Assembly: GCA_033239125.1 (NCBI GenBank) | Contig: BSWB01000007.1 | Span: forward strand, 106,832,082-106,896,081 | Length of the DNA: 64,000 nucleotides | Source of the DNA: Fagopyrum homotropicum | Lineage: Eukaryota; Streptophyta; Magnoliopsida; Caryophyllales; Polygonaceae | Reading direction: 5' to 3' | Shown here: positions 33,628 through 44,637 of the stretch, in pieces | How the letters are laid out: each line of letters begins with the position of its first letter | Position numbering within the stretch: position 1 is the stretch's first letter | Made by a program: the position numbers and the translations under genes | The notes under the pieces: model-generated | The model's database searches: none | The model's input: only the letters and a program-made list of their open reading frames with translations | What the model was told of the DNA's origin: nothing

Positions 33628-35384
33628 TGTAACACCCCAAGTTCTGGGAACTCGAAGAGTTACGAGCTAGGACCTCACAATGAGTCCCGGCCCTCACAGT
33701 AGCAACGACACAATGGATTTTACAACAAGACATAGACAAATGAAACCAAAACTTCTAATAAAACCAAAGGTTTAAACAAAGGAAGCGTAAAAGACTCGCA
33801 ACCGAGTTCAAAACAAGGGGAAAACAACAACAAAAATATAAACCCGATCCCGTCCTATAATGTACGGGAACCCCGACTGACCACACCGTCCGGATCACTC
33901 AAGAGCACCTATATATCGTGCAAGCCATCTACAACATCGGTATAAACCGTTAGCTAACATTCTAGATATCAAAAAGACAGTAAAGACACAAACACACATA
34001 AGGTAACATGAGGTAACATGAACACATAGCATGCTCACACTCAGCCGGTTATTATCTGTCATTATGTTATCCAGTTACTAATTCAACTTATGGTTGTTAC
34101 ACGAGAATCGCTGCGATCTCGCCTCTGTCCCCTTTCGCCAACAAGAATAGAACGTAAACATCCTTCCTTCACTTGTTCGATTGGTTGCAAGAGCACCTCC
34201 CAGTTTCCTCATTCTGAACTAGACAAGTGGTAATCGCCCGTTTATAATACACTTGGGTTAGTTACGGTTATAAAGGTGAATCCTAGTTCCGGTTATCAGT
34301 GATAGCAATAAACAACAACACAACAAGCCAAAACGTTCAAACTAATATACGGAATGCAGCTAAGTAATTCCAAGGGACTTACCTCACTGAAGGTAACTCA
34401 AACGATCAGAGAATAACTCAGTTTCCCTCAGGAAAGGAGCAAGGAAAACCTGTTCACACAAGACATCACGAATCAGGAAGGAAACGGTTGCTAGAAGTCT
34501 ATAAATTCTAGTCTCGATGATCTCTAAGAGATCTCCACAAGCTAAGGTCCCAACCTTAGTCTTACAAAACACTAAGGGTCAACAACAACATCAAGAGGCA
34601 AGGAAAGGAACGAGGAAAGCAAGGAAGCAAGCAGCTCACCAAAGATGGAAGCTACTACAGATAAACCGTAGGGGCGGCAAACAGAGGCACGGGGGCGGCA
34701 GAACAGGCAGTCGCAAGGTGGCTTTGTGCAGGCGCGGGGGCGGGTTTCGGTGCAGAAGCAATGTCAACTCCTTCGACAACAAGGAACACAACAAGGTTAA
34801 GGCTTGCTTCACTCAACACTCCACACACGTCACAACTCAACCAAGGGAGCCTTTGAACATCAAAGGATCAACAACGGAACACTCCACAAGAATCAAGAAT
34901 CAAACTTGATTATTGGAGAAGAAAAAAAGAGAAAACGAAGGGAGAAAACAAAATGGAAGGAGACTGCATGCAACAACGCATGAACGTGAGGAAGAAACAA
35001 AGGAAGATGTACTTACACGTTCAACAAGATCACAAGAAGCAAAGGCAAACGGCTGTAACTATCAGTGTTGAAGAAAAACGTAAGCAAGAAATGGGAAAAA
35101 GAAGAGAAGGCGGGATTATATAGAAAAGGGGTGGATAGATGGAAGGAAGGACGTTCTAGGGTTAGGAATAAGATAGGAAATCCAGCCCATAAGATAGAAG
35201 ATCGGATGTTCTATTTATCGAAGGAAGATAAAACGAATTGTGCGATCTATGGCGAATCCGCATGGGCGGATTGCCCTGCCGCAGGGGCGGCTTGCTGTTA
35301 CCAGGGGAGGTGACAACCAAGGCTTGCCGTTGGAGCGGCCTTCTTCACCGCGGGGACGGTCAAGGCGAAAATTGGGGTCTTACA
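33628..35384 (-). mobile_element. 5' LTR of E
   Basis: 1,757 bp, with termini matching 26425-28160. The motif cluster at 34665-34745 has the same layout as in the other LTR but more mutated copies (CGTAGGGGCGG, CACGGGGGCGG, CGCAAGGTGG). Confidence 0.92.
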
Positions 35385-35389
35385 ATCCT

Positions 35390-35994
35390 TAACACTAAAA
35401 ACAAGGTTGTTTATGATGGGTTGTAGCAGTTGATCATATTAGCTCAATCTTCTTTGGTGCAAAAGGATCAACATGCTAGGATAAGCCAGAGTTTGCTTTG
35501 ATCAGTACATTTTTCTTGTTCAATTCAGTCAGTACTAAACCTTGAGGGTCAAACTTTTTCATGGTAGGCTTTTTTTTCCTTCTTTCGTTCTACTTCATCG
35601 TCTATAGGGAAAAACTTGTGATCACTACTTTAGAGAAATATGAAACGTATACCCATTAACAAAATATATTTTATTATAAAAGAAAGGTCTAAAATAGGGT
35701 TAGAATAGTGCGGCTAAAACAATGTATCAAAGAAAGTAAATATTCGTCATGGGTTATTAGCTTCAAGTGAAATTATATTTTCTATTGATTACTATATCAT
35801 GCAATGGATGTCCAACAAATATGTTTATCCTTGTCCTCAATCTAGGATATGGAAATTATAGATAGGAGAAGAAAATTGATGGCATAAATTGCCTTTTGAT
35901 ATCACAAATTGTTGTAAGCAGTTGTACAAGAAGACCTAAATATGTTAATCTTGGTACAATTACTAAAATCAAGCATAAGAAACTAAAGACCTAC
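35390..35994. other. Old host DNA right of E
   Basis: No supported gene. A minus-strand stretch at about 35455-35570 reads like a worn exon (MKKFDPQGLVLTELNKKNVL) but I cannot assign it. Confidence 0.45.
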
Positions 35995-36479
35995 CTTCCT
36001 TGAGCAACCTTCGAAGCTCTGCAGCCTTTGCGGCTTCATCTTTACATTCCTCTTCTAGCAAATCTTGAAATGAATGCCTTCTCATTAGTCATTAGTCCTT
36101 GACAACTTCAAATTTCTCATACTTATACTCCAAATTGTCTTCTTCACTATCTTCACATTTCTCTACATCAAGCAAGTTTTTCAAAATCTTTAGCAAACGA
36201 ATCTAGGTCACTGTTTTCCTCAGAGTCACTCTCATTTTCGTCAATATCAACACAAAAAGAGTCTTGCCGTTCCTAGATTTCTTGACACTTGTCACGGGTT
36301 TGTTGCTGAAGTTGAAGAAATGACATTATTTGACCACAAGAAGATTTGTGGATGGCCACTGAATCAACCTTTACCCTTGAAGTTGCTAGTTCATTGGACA
36401 ATTTATGTATTAGTACAATATGATGTCAACGTGTCACCTTTGTAATTTGATCATCTGAAACATTGAACTTCAGAAGAAC
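35995..36479 (-). pseudogene. TAF1-like (TFIID subunit 1) exon fragment
   Basis: The minus-strand translation, with several stops and shifts, reads VLLKFNVSDDQITKVTR, then HKLSNELATSRVKVDSVAIH, MSFLQLQQQTRDKCQE, DENESDSEENSDLDSFAKD and DEAAKAAELRRLLKE. This order and wording match the region of plant TAF1 (the large TFIID scaffold with bromodomain) between its central domain and the acidic segment. The exon begins right after TATGTAG (acceptor at 36480-36481) and ends at a possible GT donor at 35994-35993, so it derives from genomic DNA. In-frame stops show it is dead. No other TAF1 part is visible. Confidence 0.78.
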
Positions 36480-36765
36480 CTACATAACCAAAAGTAGCTA
36501 ACAAGGTTTAAATAGCATACAAAATCACTTTACAAGAGCACATATTTGCTAAAAAATTGTAAAGCATTTTAAATCATATCAATGGTATATGCAACAACAT
36601 TATCTTCATTCGGCCTACATTATACTCTTTGACATTTTTGTAGATGATTATAGAGCTAGCATATAATTATCTTCACAATTCAAATTCCCACGGGAGTGTA
36701 TCACTATATCCTACAAGAATAAGATTTTTTAAGTTATGCATGAGTGTATTTGTAGAAATTTATAT
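36480..36765. other. AT-rich sequence, no gene seen
   Basis: Probably intron sequence upstream (minus strand) of the TAF1-like exon; nothing else is recognisable. Confidence 0.4.
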
Positions 36766-36768
36766 TTA

Positions 36769-37048
36769 GGGCCCGTTTGGTATCCATATCTAGATATGAT
36801 ATAACAAGTATCGGTATCAATATATGGCTACGAGATTGATATCCACTAGAGAAAGAGTTAGAAAATGAAGGTAAAATATAAGATGTGATATACTCCTTTT
36901 GGGGTATATAAAAAAGGAATAAAAAGTGTAATATTAGGATATTGGGGTATCAAATTGATATCCATATACTTATATATCAAACACTCAGCATGAATTGTTT
37001 ATGTTCATACCCATATCTGAAATCTAGATATGGATATCAAACATGCCC
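36769..37048 (+). mobile_element. Complete Harbinger/Tourist-like MITE (280 bp)
   Basis: Termini GGGCCCGTTTGGTATCC and, inverted, GGGCATGTTTGATATCC form imperfect terminal inverted repeats that extend through CATATCTAGAT. TTA target duplications are at 36766-36768 and 37049-37051. There is no coding capacity. These are the features of a Tourist-type MITE mobilised by PIF/Harbinger transposase. Confidence 0.88.
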
Positions 37049-37051
37049 TTA

Positions 37052-38400
37052 TAAATCATCCGGAAAAAGTGCTTGTATTGTGTCATGAACATAATGCATA
37101 GTTGCAACCAAATTAAACACTTGAATTGACGAACTTGGAGTGAAGAGACGAAAAGTACCCGCTAGTAGTCTGAAGTCGGGATTGAAGTCACAAAAAGAGC
37201 AACGCCGGTAAAAAAAACTGGAGGAAAGAGAGAGAAAGCCGCTACTAGTGGTCTGAAGCCAGGAATGAAAACGTTGAGGGGTGCCGCAGGACTGGAGGGA
37301 ACAAAGGCGAAGCGGCTGCTGGTGATCCGACAACTCTTAGTGTTCGCAATTAAAAAGAGAGGAAGAATGAAAACCGGCGTCTCTCCACGACTAGTTTTTT
37401 AAAACCAAATGCCCTCAACATCCAAAAAAAAGATAAATAAATAATTTTAATTTGTGCTCCTTCTATGGATATATAATATGACATGTCTTTAGCAATATTT
37501 TTGTGTGTTTATTATTCGTGCGTGGATGAGTCTTTTTTTTTTTAGGATTTTTCCTCTTAGTGCTCTCAAGGTTTGAACTATTTCTTTTGGTATCCACTAA
37601 GTTTTAAAATTCCTCTCGGTATCTTGATGGTTCTATTTATTTTCTCTCTATACTCATTCTTCATATATTACATTAAAATTCATTGTAAGATAATAAAAAA
37701 TCAAAAAAATAAATTTTAAACAGTTATGACATCATTAAATTTAACTAATAATTTTACAATAGAAATAGTTTTATGTATTTTTTCTATTTTTTGAAATAAA
37801 GAGTTTTTTTATTTTTTAATTAAAATATTTTTTTAGTTTTTACTTTCGATTTTATAATATATATATAATTAAATTAAAAACAATTTTTCAAAATTTTATT
37901 AAGAGTTTAGAAAATTAAAATACAATAAATATTATTTATTTTTGAATTTAAATTTTATATAATTTATATTAATTCAAATTTCTAAAAAAATTATGTTTTT
38001 TTATTTAAAAAGTACGAAAAAGTATATTATATAAAGAATAAAAATTTTACACATAAAAAAATAATATTTTTATTTTTAATTAAAATAATTTATAGAAATT
38101 TAACTTGAAAAAAATTACGTTTAAATTTCTGGACTCTTAAAAACTTTAAAAAAATATTTATTTTTGATTTAATTTTATATATTTTATTTTAAATTAAAAA
38201 AATAGTTCAAAAATAAGTATTATTATTTATTTTATTTTACTTTTCTCTAATTAGAAAAATATATAAAAATACTTTTATTATAAAAATTATTAGTTTAAAA
38301 CATAATGAGAATATAATTAATTTATAAATTTTAAATTATTTTATAATAAATTTTATATAATATATTTAAAATGTATGTAAAGAAGAACCAATATAAGGGC
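37052..38400. other. Intergenic; extreme AT-rich stretch upstream of the methyltransferase gene
   Basis: 37052-37400 has ordinary composition with no supportable gene. From about 37,560 to 38,380 the sequence is almost entirely A and T with long mixed runs and no period I can see. TATA-like elements are frequent, for example TTATATAATATAT near 38352-38364, about 120 bp before the gene's ATG, which may be the core promoter. Confidence 0.6.
38352..38364 (+). promoter_or_regulatory. Possible TATA box of the EEF1AKMT1-like gene
   Basis: TTTATATAATATA lies about 120 bp upstream of the start codon, at the edge of the AT-rich block. The background is so AT-rich that position is the only support. 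Confidence 0.3.
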
Positions 38401-38481
38401 ACCAAAATCCAATAGGAATTTGTATTTTGGCCTGTGTTCACTAGTAGAGTTGGGATTCCGCGGATCACGAAGTAAGAAGCA

Positions 38482-41458
38482 ATGGATGTCAAACAGCAGG
38501 ACGCCCTTCCAGTCGCCGCCGCTCTTACCCAACCCCACGCCCCTGACGCCGGTGCCGATGTCGAAGATGAGCAGCCTACGCTGAGCGTTTATGCTCTTCA
38601 AGCTCTCAAGGAGTTCCTCGCCGAGCAAAACACCGTCGCCACAACCGCCGCCGCCGCCGCCGCCGCCGCCGAAGAAAACGACCAGGGTGGCGAAGAGGTG
38701 TCACTTATTTCGGAGGATTGGAGGCTCAGCCAGTTCTGGTACTCTCCGGAGACGGCTACTGCTGTTGCCGAAGAGGTTCTTCATCTCTTCAACGAATCCG
38801 GAGTTAACGACGACCTCCGCCGCCCTGCTGTTGCTTGTATCGCTTGTCCCACTCTTTTCGCCTATCTCAAGGTGAATCTCGTTTCCGCCTTATCTATTCT
38901 AGGGTTTAGAATCGTTTGGTTCATCACTGTATCAGTGATTGTGACTTTTTACCCATAAATGATTATTAATCTAGGCTGGATATTGGGTTCGTGCGTTTTT
39001 GTGGGTTTTTATAAGTAAATTAATGAATGAGATTGATATCCAATTCATGAAGAGCAAGGGGAAAAAATGCTTGTAAATTCAGCTGCATTTGGAAAATCAT
39101 CGCTTGAAGCTGTGTTTATTTGATATTTCAGTGTCGTTTGAGTTGTGAAATGCTTAGTTATGAGTAAGTTTGTCAATGTTTCTTTCCCCAACTCCACTGG
39201 TGAAGATTGTAATGATCATGACAGCTTCATATAGGGAATACTCTTTCACTTTGGAAATCCAGTCAAAGGAGTGTTGCTTGATACCGCAGATTTTTTGTGT
39301 TCCTTAAATTAGGAAGTAGGATTTGTAACTGCTGTTGAAGTTGCTCGGCAAGTGTTTATGTCACTGTAAACTGGATTGTGAAGTACCATGAAAACCTGGC
39401 ATATTCACTTGTAAGCTCCACATGTGTCTACAGAGTGTTCAATGACCTCTTAAATTGTGTCTTCTGCCATTCATCTACATATTGAAGATATCACAGAATG
39501 CATATTTATTTCTCTGTAGGTTATAGTTGAACTTTAAACAAATTTGGGAGAGTCTTCTATGCATAAATTAGGAAACCGGTTACAGTTCATTTGGGCTGTG
39601 AGTACTCACATTAGGAAAACTGCCAGCACAATCAAGTTTTTCTATCTCCAAATTATATCATGATGCCTGTTTTTATTCTCATTTTCCCATCACTATTTTT
39701 AGTGTAATGGTATTTTCATGCAAAATAACAACCTTAGCTGGTGATGTGGATATACTAGGATAAGCAGATCTATTTCTTTGGAGAGTACTATGGTTGAACT
39801 TTCATTTTTCTGTTCCAAATTATTTTATTATACACTGAATTTGAGCATCAAAGCAGTTTCTCATCAATGATTGTTTCCTTGAATTCCAGAAATTGTATCC
39901 TGATGTGCCTGCTCGACTTCTTGAATACGACAAACGCTTTGAGCAGTATGGAAGTGACTTTACATTTTATGACTACAATGAACCCGAAAATCTGCCAAAG
40001 GAACTAAAGCATGGTTACCAAATTATTGTTGCAGATCCTCCTTATCTGGTAAGAACTAAGAATCACAACTCTGGTTTCTACAAACATATGCACATAATCC
40101 ATAGGTCATCTTCACCGTGTCTCTCCTTGAACTATATGTTTGCCTCATTGGGTGTGGATGGTAATTTGAGTTGCTCAAATGCCAACTGCAAAATATTGTC
40201 TCTTTATTTGACTCTTTTATCTCTAACCAAGGATATTGTGTCATATTTCTAAGTAGACTTCTCTCTATTTTATTGCCTCTATTCTATCACCAAATTTGGC
40301 CAATCAATTAATTTTCTTCTACTTAAATGGCTAAAGAAACCCAAGATATCTAGGATGTCTCGCACACTAAGAGTTTCTTTAAACAAAAATAGAATAGAAA
40401 TGTTAGATTTGGTGGGAGAATAGAGGTAATAGTTGGAGAAGTATCTGGAAGACAAACTGAAGAGGTAATTAAAGAAATTCAGAGAGGATAATTGGGATGC
40501 AGAGGTTTTAAGAGCATCAATAATGGAGAAGCCGAAGTTGTTTCTTCTTCTAAAATCAAGTTAATGTCCAAGAAAATTGGAACTATAAAAAAAAAAAAAC
40601 AGATTTTGTCAGTTGCAGTTTCTTATTTCATGAGAGAGGATTCCTGCAAGAGCTAAATTCTGACATTATATTTTAGTGCAAATTCTGAATTTAATTGAGT
40701 TAATCTGTTTTAAGTTTATTTGTATAGAAGTTAAGAACCCTCAAATCACTCTGAGAAAATACAGTGCCAACCCAATTCATGTCGACATTTTCTTCTACAA
40801 GAAAGAAATCTGTATAAGGTGTTGTGAAATAAAGCTTAAGAACTCTCAAACACTTGGTTCATACGCAGCAACTTTGAATAACGTAAGGGTCTTCCTTTTG
40901 ATGACATATACCTACCTCTTTAGTAGATGAATTAAGTTCAACTGTAGAATAATGTCCATAAGTTATTAGTATTGGTCGCTTTCCTTTGTCTTGCGAGGTG
41001 GAGTCATGTACTTATTAGCCAATCCCGCATGATCTATGCCTGGAGCAATATTAGTGTATATAAATTCTAATAACTGACATAGCCTGTTTTTGTGGTTTAG
41101 AGTAAGGAATGCTTGGAGAAAGTTGTTCAAACAGTAGCATTTCTGGCACCGCCGGGAAAGTGTTACTTGCTCCTGCTAACAGGTAACACTGTGTATCCAA
41201 ATTGCTACGTCGCGCATAGTTTTAAAGCTTGTGATACACATACACCCATGAAGGCATTCGGGCACGGTAGATGAAATAAATTGTTGAATGAATTTGTTTC
41301 TTGATATAGGAGAAGTGCAGACCGAGATAGCTGCTGAGCTTCTGGAAGCACACCCTTGCGGTTTCCGGCCACATCACTCCAGTAAGCTTGGGAATGAATT
41401 TAGACTGTTTACAAACTATGATCCTGGGCAGAGACTAGGGGGTTGGAAATCACAGTAG
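38482..41458 (+). CDS. EEF1AKMT1: eEF1A lysine methyltransferase, EEF1AKMT1/EFM5 family (four exons, 259 aa)
   Basis: Exons 38482-38871, 39890-40048, 41101-41182 and 41310-41458 join in frame (390+159+82+149 = 780 nt); introns 1,018, 1,052 and 127 bp all start GT and end AG. The family transfers methyl groups from S-adenosylmethionine to a lysine of translation elongation factor 1A in the cytosol. Landmarks: LSVYALQALKEFLAEQ (residues about 34-49), EDWRLSQFWYSPETA (78-92), FEQYGSDFTFYDYNEP, catalytic-type motif VADPPYL ending exon 2 (DPPY, once read as an N6-adenine methyltransferase signature), then PPGKCYLLLLTG and NEFRLFTNYDPG near the C terminus. Residues 55-63 are an Ala run from a GCC repeat. 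It is longer than the human protein, mainly in the N-terminal half. No frame damage: the only apparently functional host gene here. Confidence 0.93.
40257..40445. repeat. Imperfect inverted repeat in intron 2, possible MITE
   Basis: The left arm (ACTTCTC, then ATTGCCTCTATTCTATCACCAAAT near 40274-40297) pairs with the inverse of the right arm (ATTTGGTGGGAGAATAGAGGTAAT near 40408-40431, then GAGAAGT). Arms are about 45 bp with mismatches and enclose about 110 bp. I cannot settle the target duplication. Confidence 0.5.
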
Positions 41459-42063
41459 GTGGGTAAACTTCAAATCATGCCCTGCCCTGCACCACCACTA
41501 CCAGCTGAAGTAGCTGCTATATATATGTTCTGATAGGGGGCAACTACTACTAGTATTCAGTTGATACGAACCAAAGTCTTGGCACGTTGGTGTGCAGGAA
41601 AATGGGCAATGAAGAAATTTGCAGAAGAGGTTTTTTTCCTGCTTCTTTCTTATCATGTTATTCTGCAGAAGGTTTTCTAGCTGTTAGCATGTGTTTGAAT
41701 TGTATCAATAGCAAATTCGCAGTTGGCTTTTCATAAAATATTTTATTACATTATCTCACCTCCATTAGTGCTGCTGCGTTTCGTGCTCGTTCCTTCCTTC
41801 CTCCATTAGTGCCTTGGAGGTGACTTGAGGTATGAATGTTATTCAAAAGTATTTGATCAGATGCAACTCTCTTTTCTTTGCTTTTTAAAATTGCCTATTA
41901 CTATTTGCTCTTCACTTTCAAACCTTGAACTCAAGTTTTTTAAGCTTATGGGATTGTCTCAGTCAAACGGCCTTCTTGTTATGACATGAACGTTTCGATT
42001 TTTCTCTGCTACTAGTTTAACACTAGCATAAGACCATTTTTGTTTTTTAAAATTTACGAAGAG
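41459..42063. other. 3' flank of the methyltransferase gene
   Basis: Presumably 3' untranslated region and intergenic DNA. No canonical AATAAA is evident in the first 200 bases; AT-rich variants occur near 41735-41750. No other gene is seen. Confidence 0.45.
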
Positions 42064-43100
42064 TCATAAAAGGTGTAATGATGTGGGGTTGAGGCCACAG
42101 TTTCCCGATCTAGATGGAAGTCCACGATAGCTTCGACAGAGGGGGGAATCTCGGGCGAGATTTCGTAATGGTAAGGCCAAGGTTTTGCGTAACCCAGAGA
42201 ATGAAAACATGAATAATATGGATGATAAAGGTAAGATTATAGAAGATGATAATGGATTGAAATTGATGGAAAATAGAGAAAGATAAGAACCAAAGTAGAC
42301 TTGCAAAAAAACCTTAATCAATTGGATCAAAATCCTTAACAAATAATTACCTTAGTCTTTCATTCTTCAATCTTACGCAAGTCTCCTAATTGAGATAAGC
42401 ACAAGGAGGGACTAGATTGACTGGTATCACCAATCTTTCAGAAAATTAACACACACAAGAACAATCTAGTAAGGACTTACAACGATTCAATCAAAGGCTA
42501 TCTTTTTTATTGAATAGAAATGATTAAAATTAAAACTTCGTGAATGATATATCAATAATAAAAAACTACCGAATTCTCGGCCTTCTAGGGTGTTTATATA
42601 TGCGAGATTCCTAATAAAATAAAAGACTAAACTAATCCTACAAAATATAGAATAGAAAAAATAAACCTTTAGAATGTTTGGAGCTTAATGTATAAAAGTA
42701 ACTAACTATAATCTTGTTTGGATTTAATGTAAATCTCGACTAGAGTAACCGAAATCTCGACTGGATGCTTGTAAATCTACTAGCCACTTTTTTGCTTCCT
42801 TGATCATCTTCACACATGTATGGCATCTCCTCTAAGTCTCCTTGGTTGGAATGGTCAATAATGTGACTAAGGAAGACATAGACACAAAATGATCAACAAT
42901 GGTCTCCTTAAAAACTAAGGATGCCAAGAAGCTAGAAACCTCTTTCTGGATTCTTCTTGCTCTTGATCTAGTAATAGATCCTTCCATGTCATGAGTTGTA
43001 GAAGATGTAGACTCTTTCTTCTTCAATGTTCTTGCTCTAGCTCTAGTGATTGGTCCATGTATAGGGGTGTTGGGGATGGTCCCTCGTCACGTAACCTTTT
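42064..43100 (-). mobile_element. Retroelement remnant with TRSRAR peptide and its own motif
   Basis: The minus strand at 42900-43070 encodes HGPITRARARTLKKKE and, 20 residues on, GSITRSRARRIQKE; (P/S)ITR(A/S)RA(R/K) is common at the C-terminal ends of plant Ty3/gypsy proteins. Motifs of the type ATCTCGGGCGAGAT occur near 42150-42165, and ATCTCGACT at about 42734 and 42754, echoing those of element C. No LTR ends or catalytic domains can be fixed, so limits are approximate. Confidence 0.5.
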
Positions 43101-43489
43101 TTTTTTGAAAATTGAAAAATATGTTCAAAATCTTTCATTTTCAGAAAAGTTCTCCCAACTATGATGCACGAATACACGAAACGGATATGACGAGAACGGG
43201 GGAGCGACAATCCTGAAAAGCATAGGAAACAGGGACACGACGAGGAAAACAAATAATATATCATTATAAAGCTATTGAAATGTAGAACTCATATATCATT
43301 ATGAGATACATATATATGAAAAACTCAATGATATATAAGTAGATAAAAATATTAACAAGACAACAAAATAACCAAAACAAAAGATTAGAAACAAACATTT
43401 TCAGTCTTACAAAACATAGAAGTATATTTAGTCTTACAATTTCAAATAAACATACTTAATTTCAAAATGGCAAAAATGCTATAATTAAC
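43101..43489. other. Unassigned AT-rich stretch
   Basis: No supported gene; the sequence around 43285-43345 is rich in ATATATCATTATGAGAT-like repeats. Probably further old transposon debris. Confidence 0.4.
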
Positions 43490-44637
43490 ACAACCTTTGC
43501 AGAAGTTGCTGACGGTGACACGAACTTTCAAAATTGCTTCAAAAAACACAAACTTTGGGGGGTCGTTGTAGTTTATAGCATATTTGGATTTGTCGTTATC
43601 ATTATAATGTGCTGGCTGCTGAGATGGCAAAATATGAGCTGATGTGGCCTTTTTAAGAGAAAAAAAATCATCTAAATAAATTAAAATATCAATTAGAATA
43701 GGAAATAAAACAAAACCATTCTAATATCCAGAAGATCGATCTTTCAGTTTCTCCCTTTCGTATATGAGCCCTAGCATTCACATCTTCTCTCAAACGGTCA
43801 ATCTCAAACTCTATTCGCTTAAACCAAATCATCGAACAACCCTAAACCCTTATTCACCTCCTCTCTCAATCGGTAGTCTGCGTGGTGTTGTTGTTCTTGG
43901 TGGATGTTCTCAGTGAATTTCAGTGTTCCACTCTACAAGTAAGCCACCTAATTAGTTGTACATATAAGCATATAAACAATCTATTTTTTATTTGAAAAGT
44001 GTGTGTGTTTGTCTTCTTCTTAATTGGTGGTCCTTCTCTTTGCTTTATTGCGTTTCATGAAGTACTTTACATTTATTTACCGTATTTGTTCTTTCAATAG
44101 GAAACATGTTTCCAACCTTTACCATAAAGGTGCATCATGGAGGAATCTTGAAAACTTGTCCGGTTGTTGAATATGTTGGAGGTCAATTGAACGAGTTTCA
44201 TGACATTGATCCTGATTATTTGTCGTATTTTGATATGAATGCTATGATGAATGACGAGGCTAAGAAGTGTGGATTTAGTAATATTGATGCTATGTATTAT
44301 AGTTGTCTTGGTCAAGTCATGATGAAGATTGATGGAGATGAGGATGTAACTGCAATGGCTAAGCATGCCTTAATTGGCGAGGTGGATGTTTACATTGTAC
44401 ATGTAGTGATGGAAACACAGTTAATTTGTCATTCATTTCCAATAGTAGGTCCTTGTGTTGAGACTTTTAGTGAATCAGATTCTTCTACGGATGAGGAATG
44501 GTTGATCAATAGAAGGAAAATGAAAGAACCCATTAATGAAGAACAAGATCTTGCTAATGTTGAATCTAATTCCTCTGATGGAGAAAAATCAGGATCATCT
44601 GATGAACTAACTCCACAATTTCATTTTTGATCAACTT
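43490..44637 (+). mobile_element. 5' part of a Mutator-like element (MULE), cut by F
   Basis: The left end region (ACGGTGACACGAACTTTCAAA near 43512, then AACACAAACTTTGGGGG) resembles the terminal sequences I associate with plant MULEs. It is followed by a leader, a plausible intron (donor after CTACAAG near 43939, acceptor CAATAG at about 44100) and the transposase N-terminal ORF. The element is lost where Athila F begins. I could not find a terminal duplication. Confidence 0.6.
44106..44630 (+). pseudogene. MULE transposase N-terminal (PB1-like) domain, truncated
   Basis: 174 residues starting MFPTFTIKVHHGGILKTCPV, followed by YVGGQLNEFHDIDPDYLSYF and YYSCLGQ, the PB1-like N-terminal domain common in plant MuDR transposases. 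An acidic, Ser-rich stretch (SESDSSTDEEW, SSDGEKSGSSDE) follows. The zinc-finger and DDE catalytic domains are absent because the element is interrupted just downstream. The upstream intron in the leader supports the ATG at 44106. Confidence 0.7.

Larger units (their letters stand above)
26425..35384 (-). mobile_element. Element E: Tekay/Del chromovirus (Ty3/gypsy), complete ends, coding decayed
   Basis: LTRs at 26425-28160 and 33628-35384 enclose about 5.5 kb. The target duplication is ATCCT at 26420-26424 and 35385-35389. On the minus strand the LTR begins TGTAAGACCCC and ends GGGGTGTTACA, and a tRNA-iMet primer site follows. The order gag (two zinc knuckles), protease, RT, RNase H, integrase, chromodomain is that of Tekay/Del chromoviruses. 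Stops and frameshifts occur throughout, and the two LTRs differ at roughly 10 percent or more of positions by eye, so E is old. Confidence 0.94.

Noticed and set aside
37049..37333. 94-residue minus-strand frame next to the MITE
   Set aside because: No recognisable domain and unlikely composition; left as unassigned.
39893..40252. Reading 39893-40252 as its own gene
   Set aside because: It is exon 2 of the methyltransferase gene running on into intron 2; the true exon ends at 40048.
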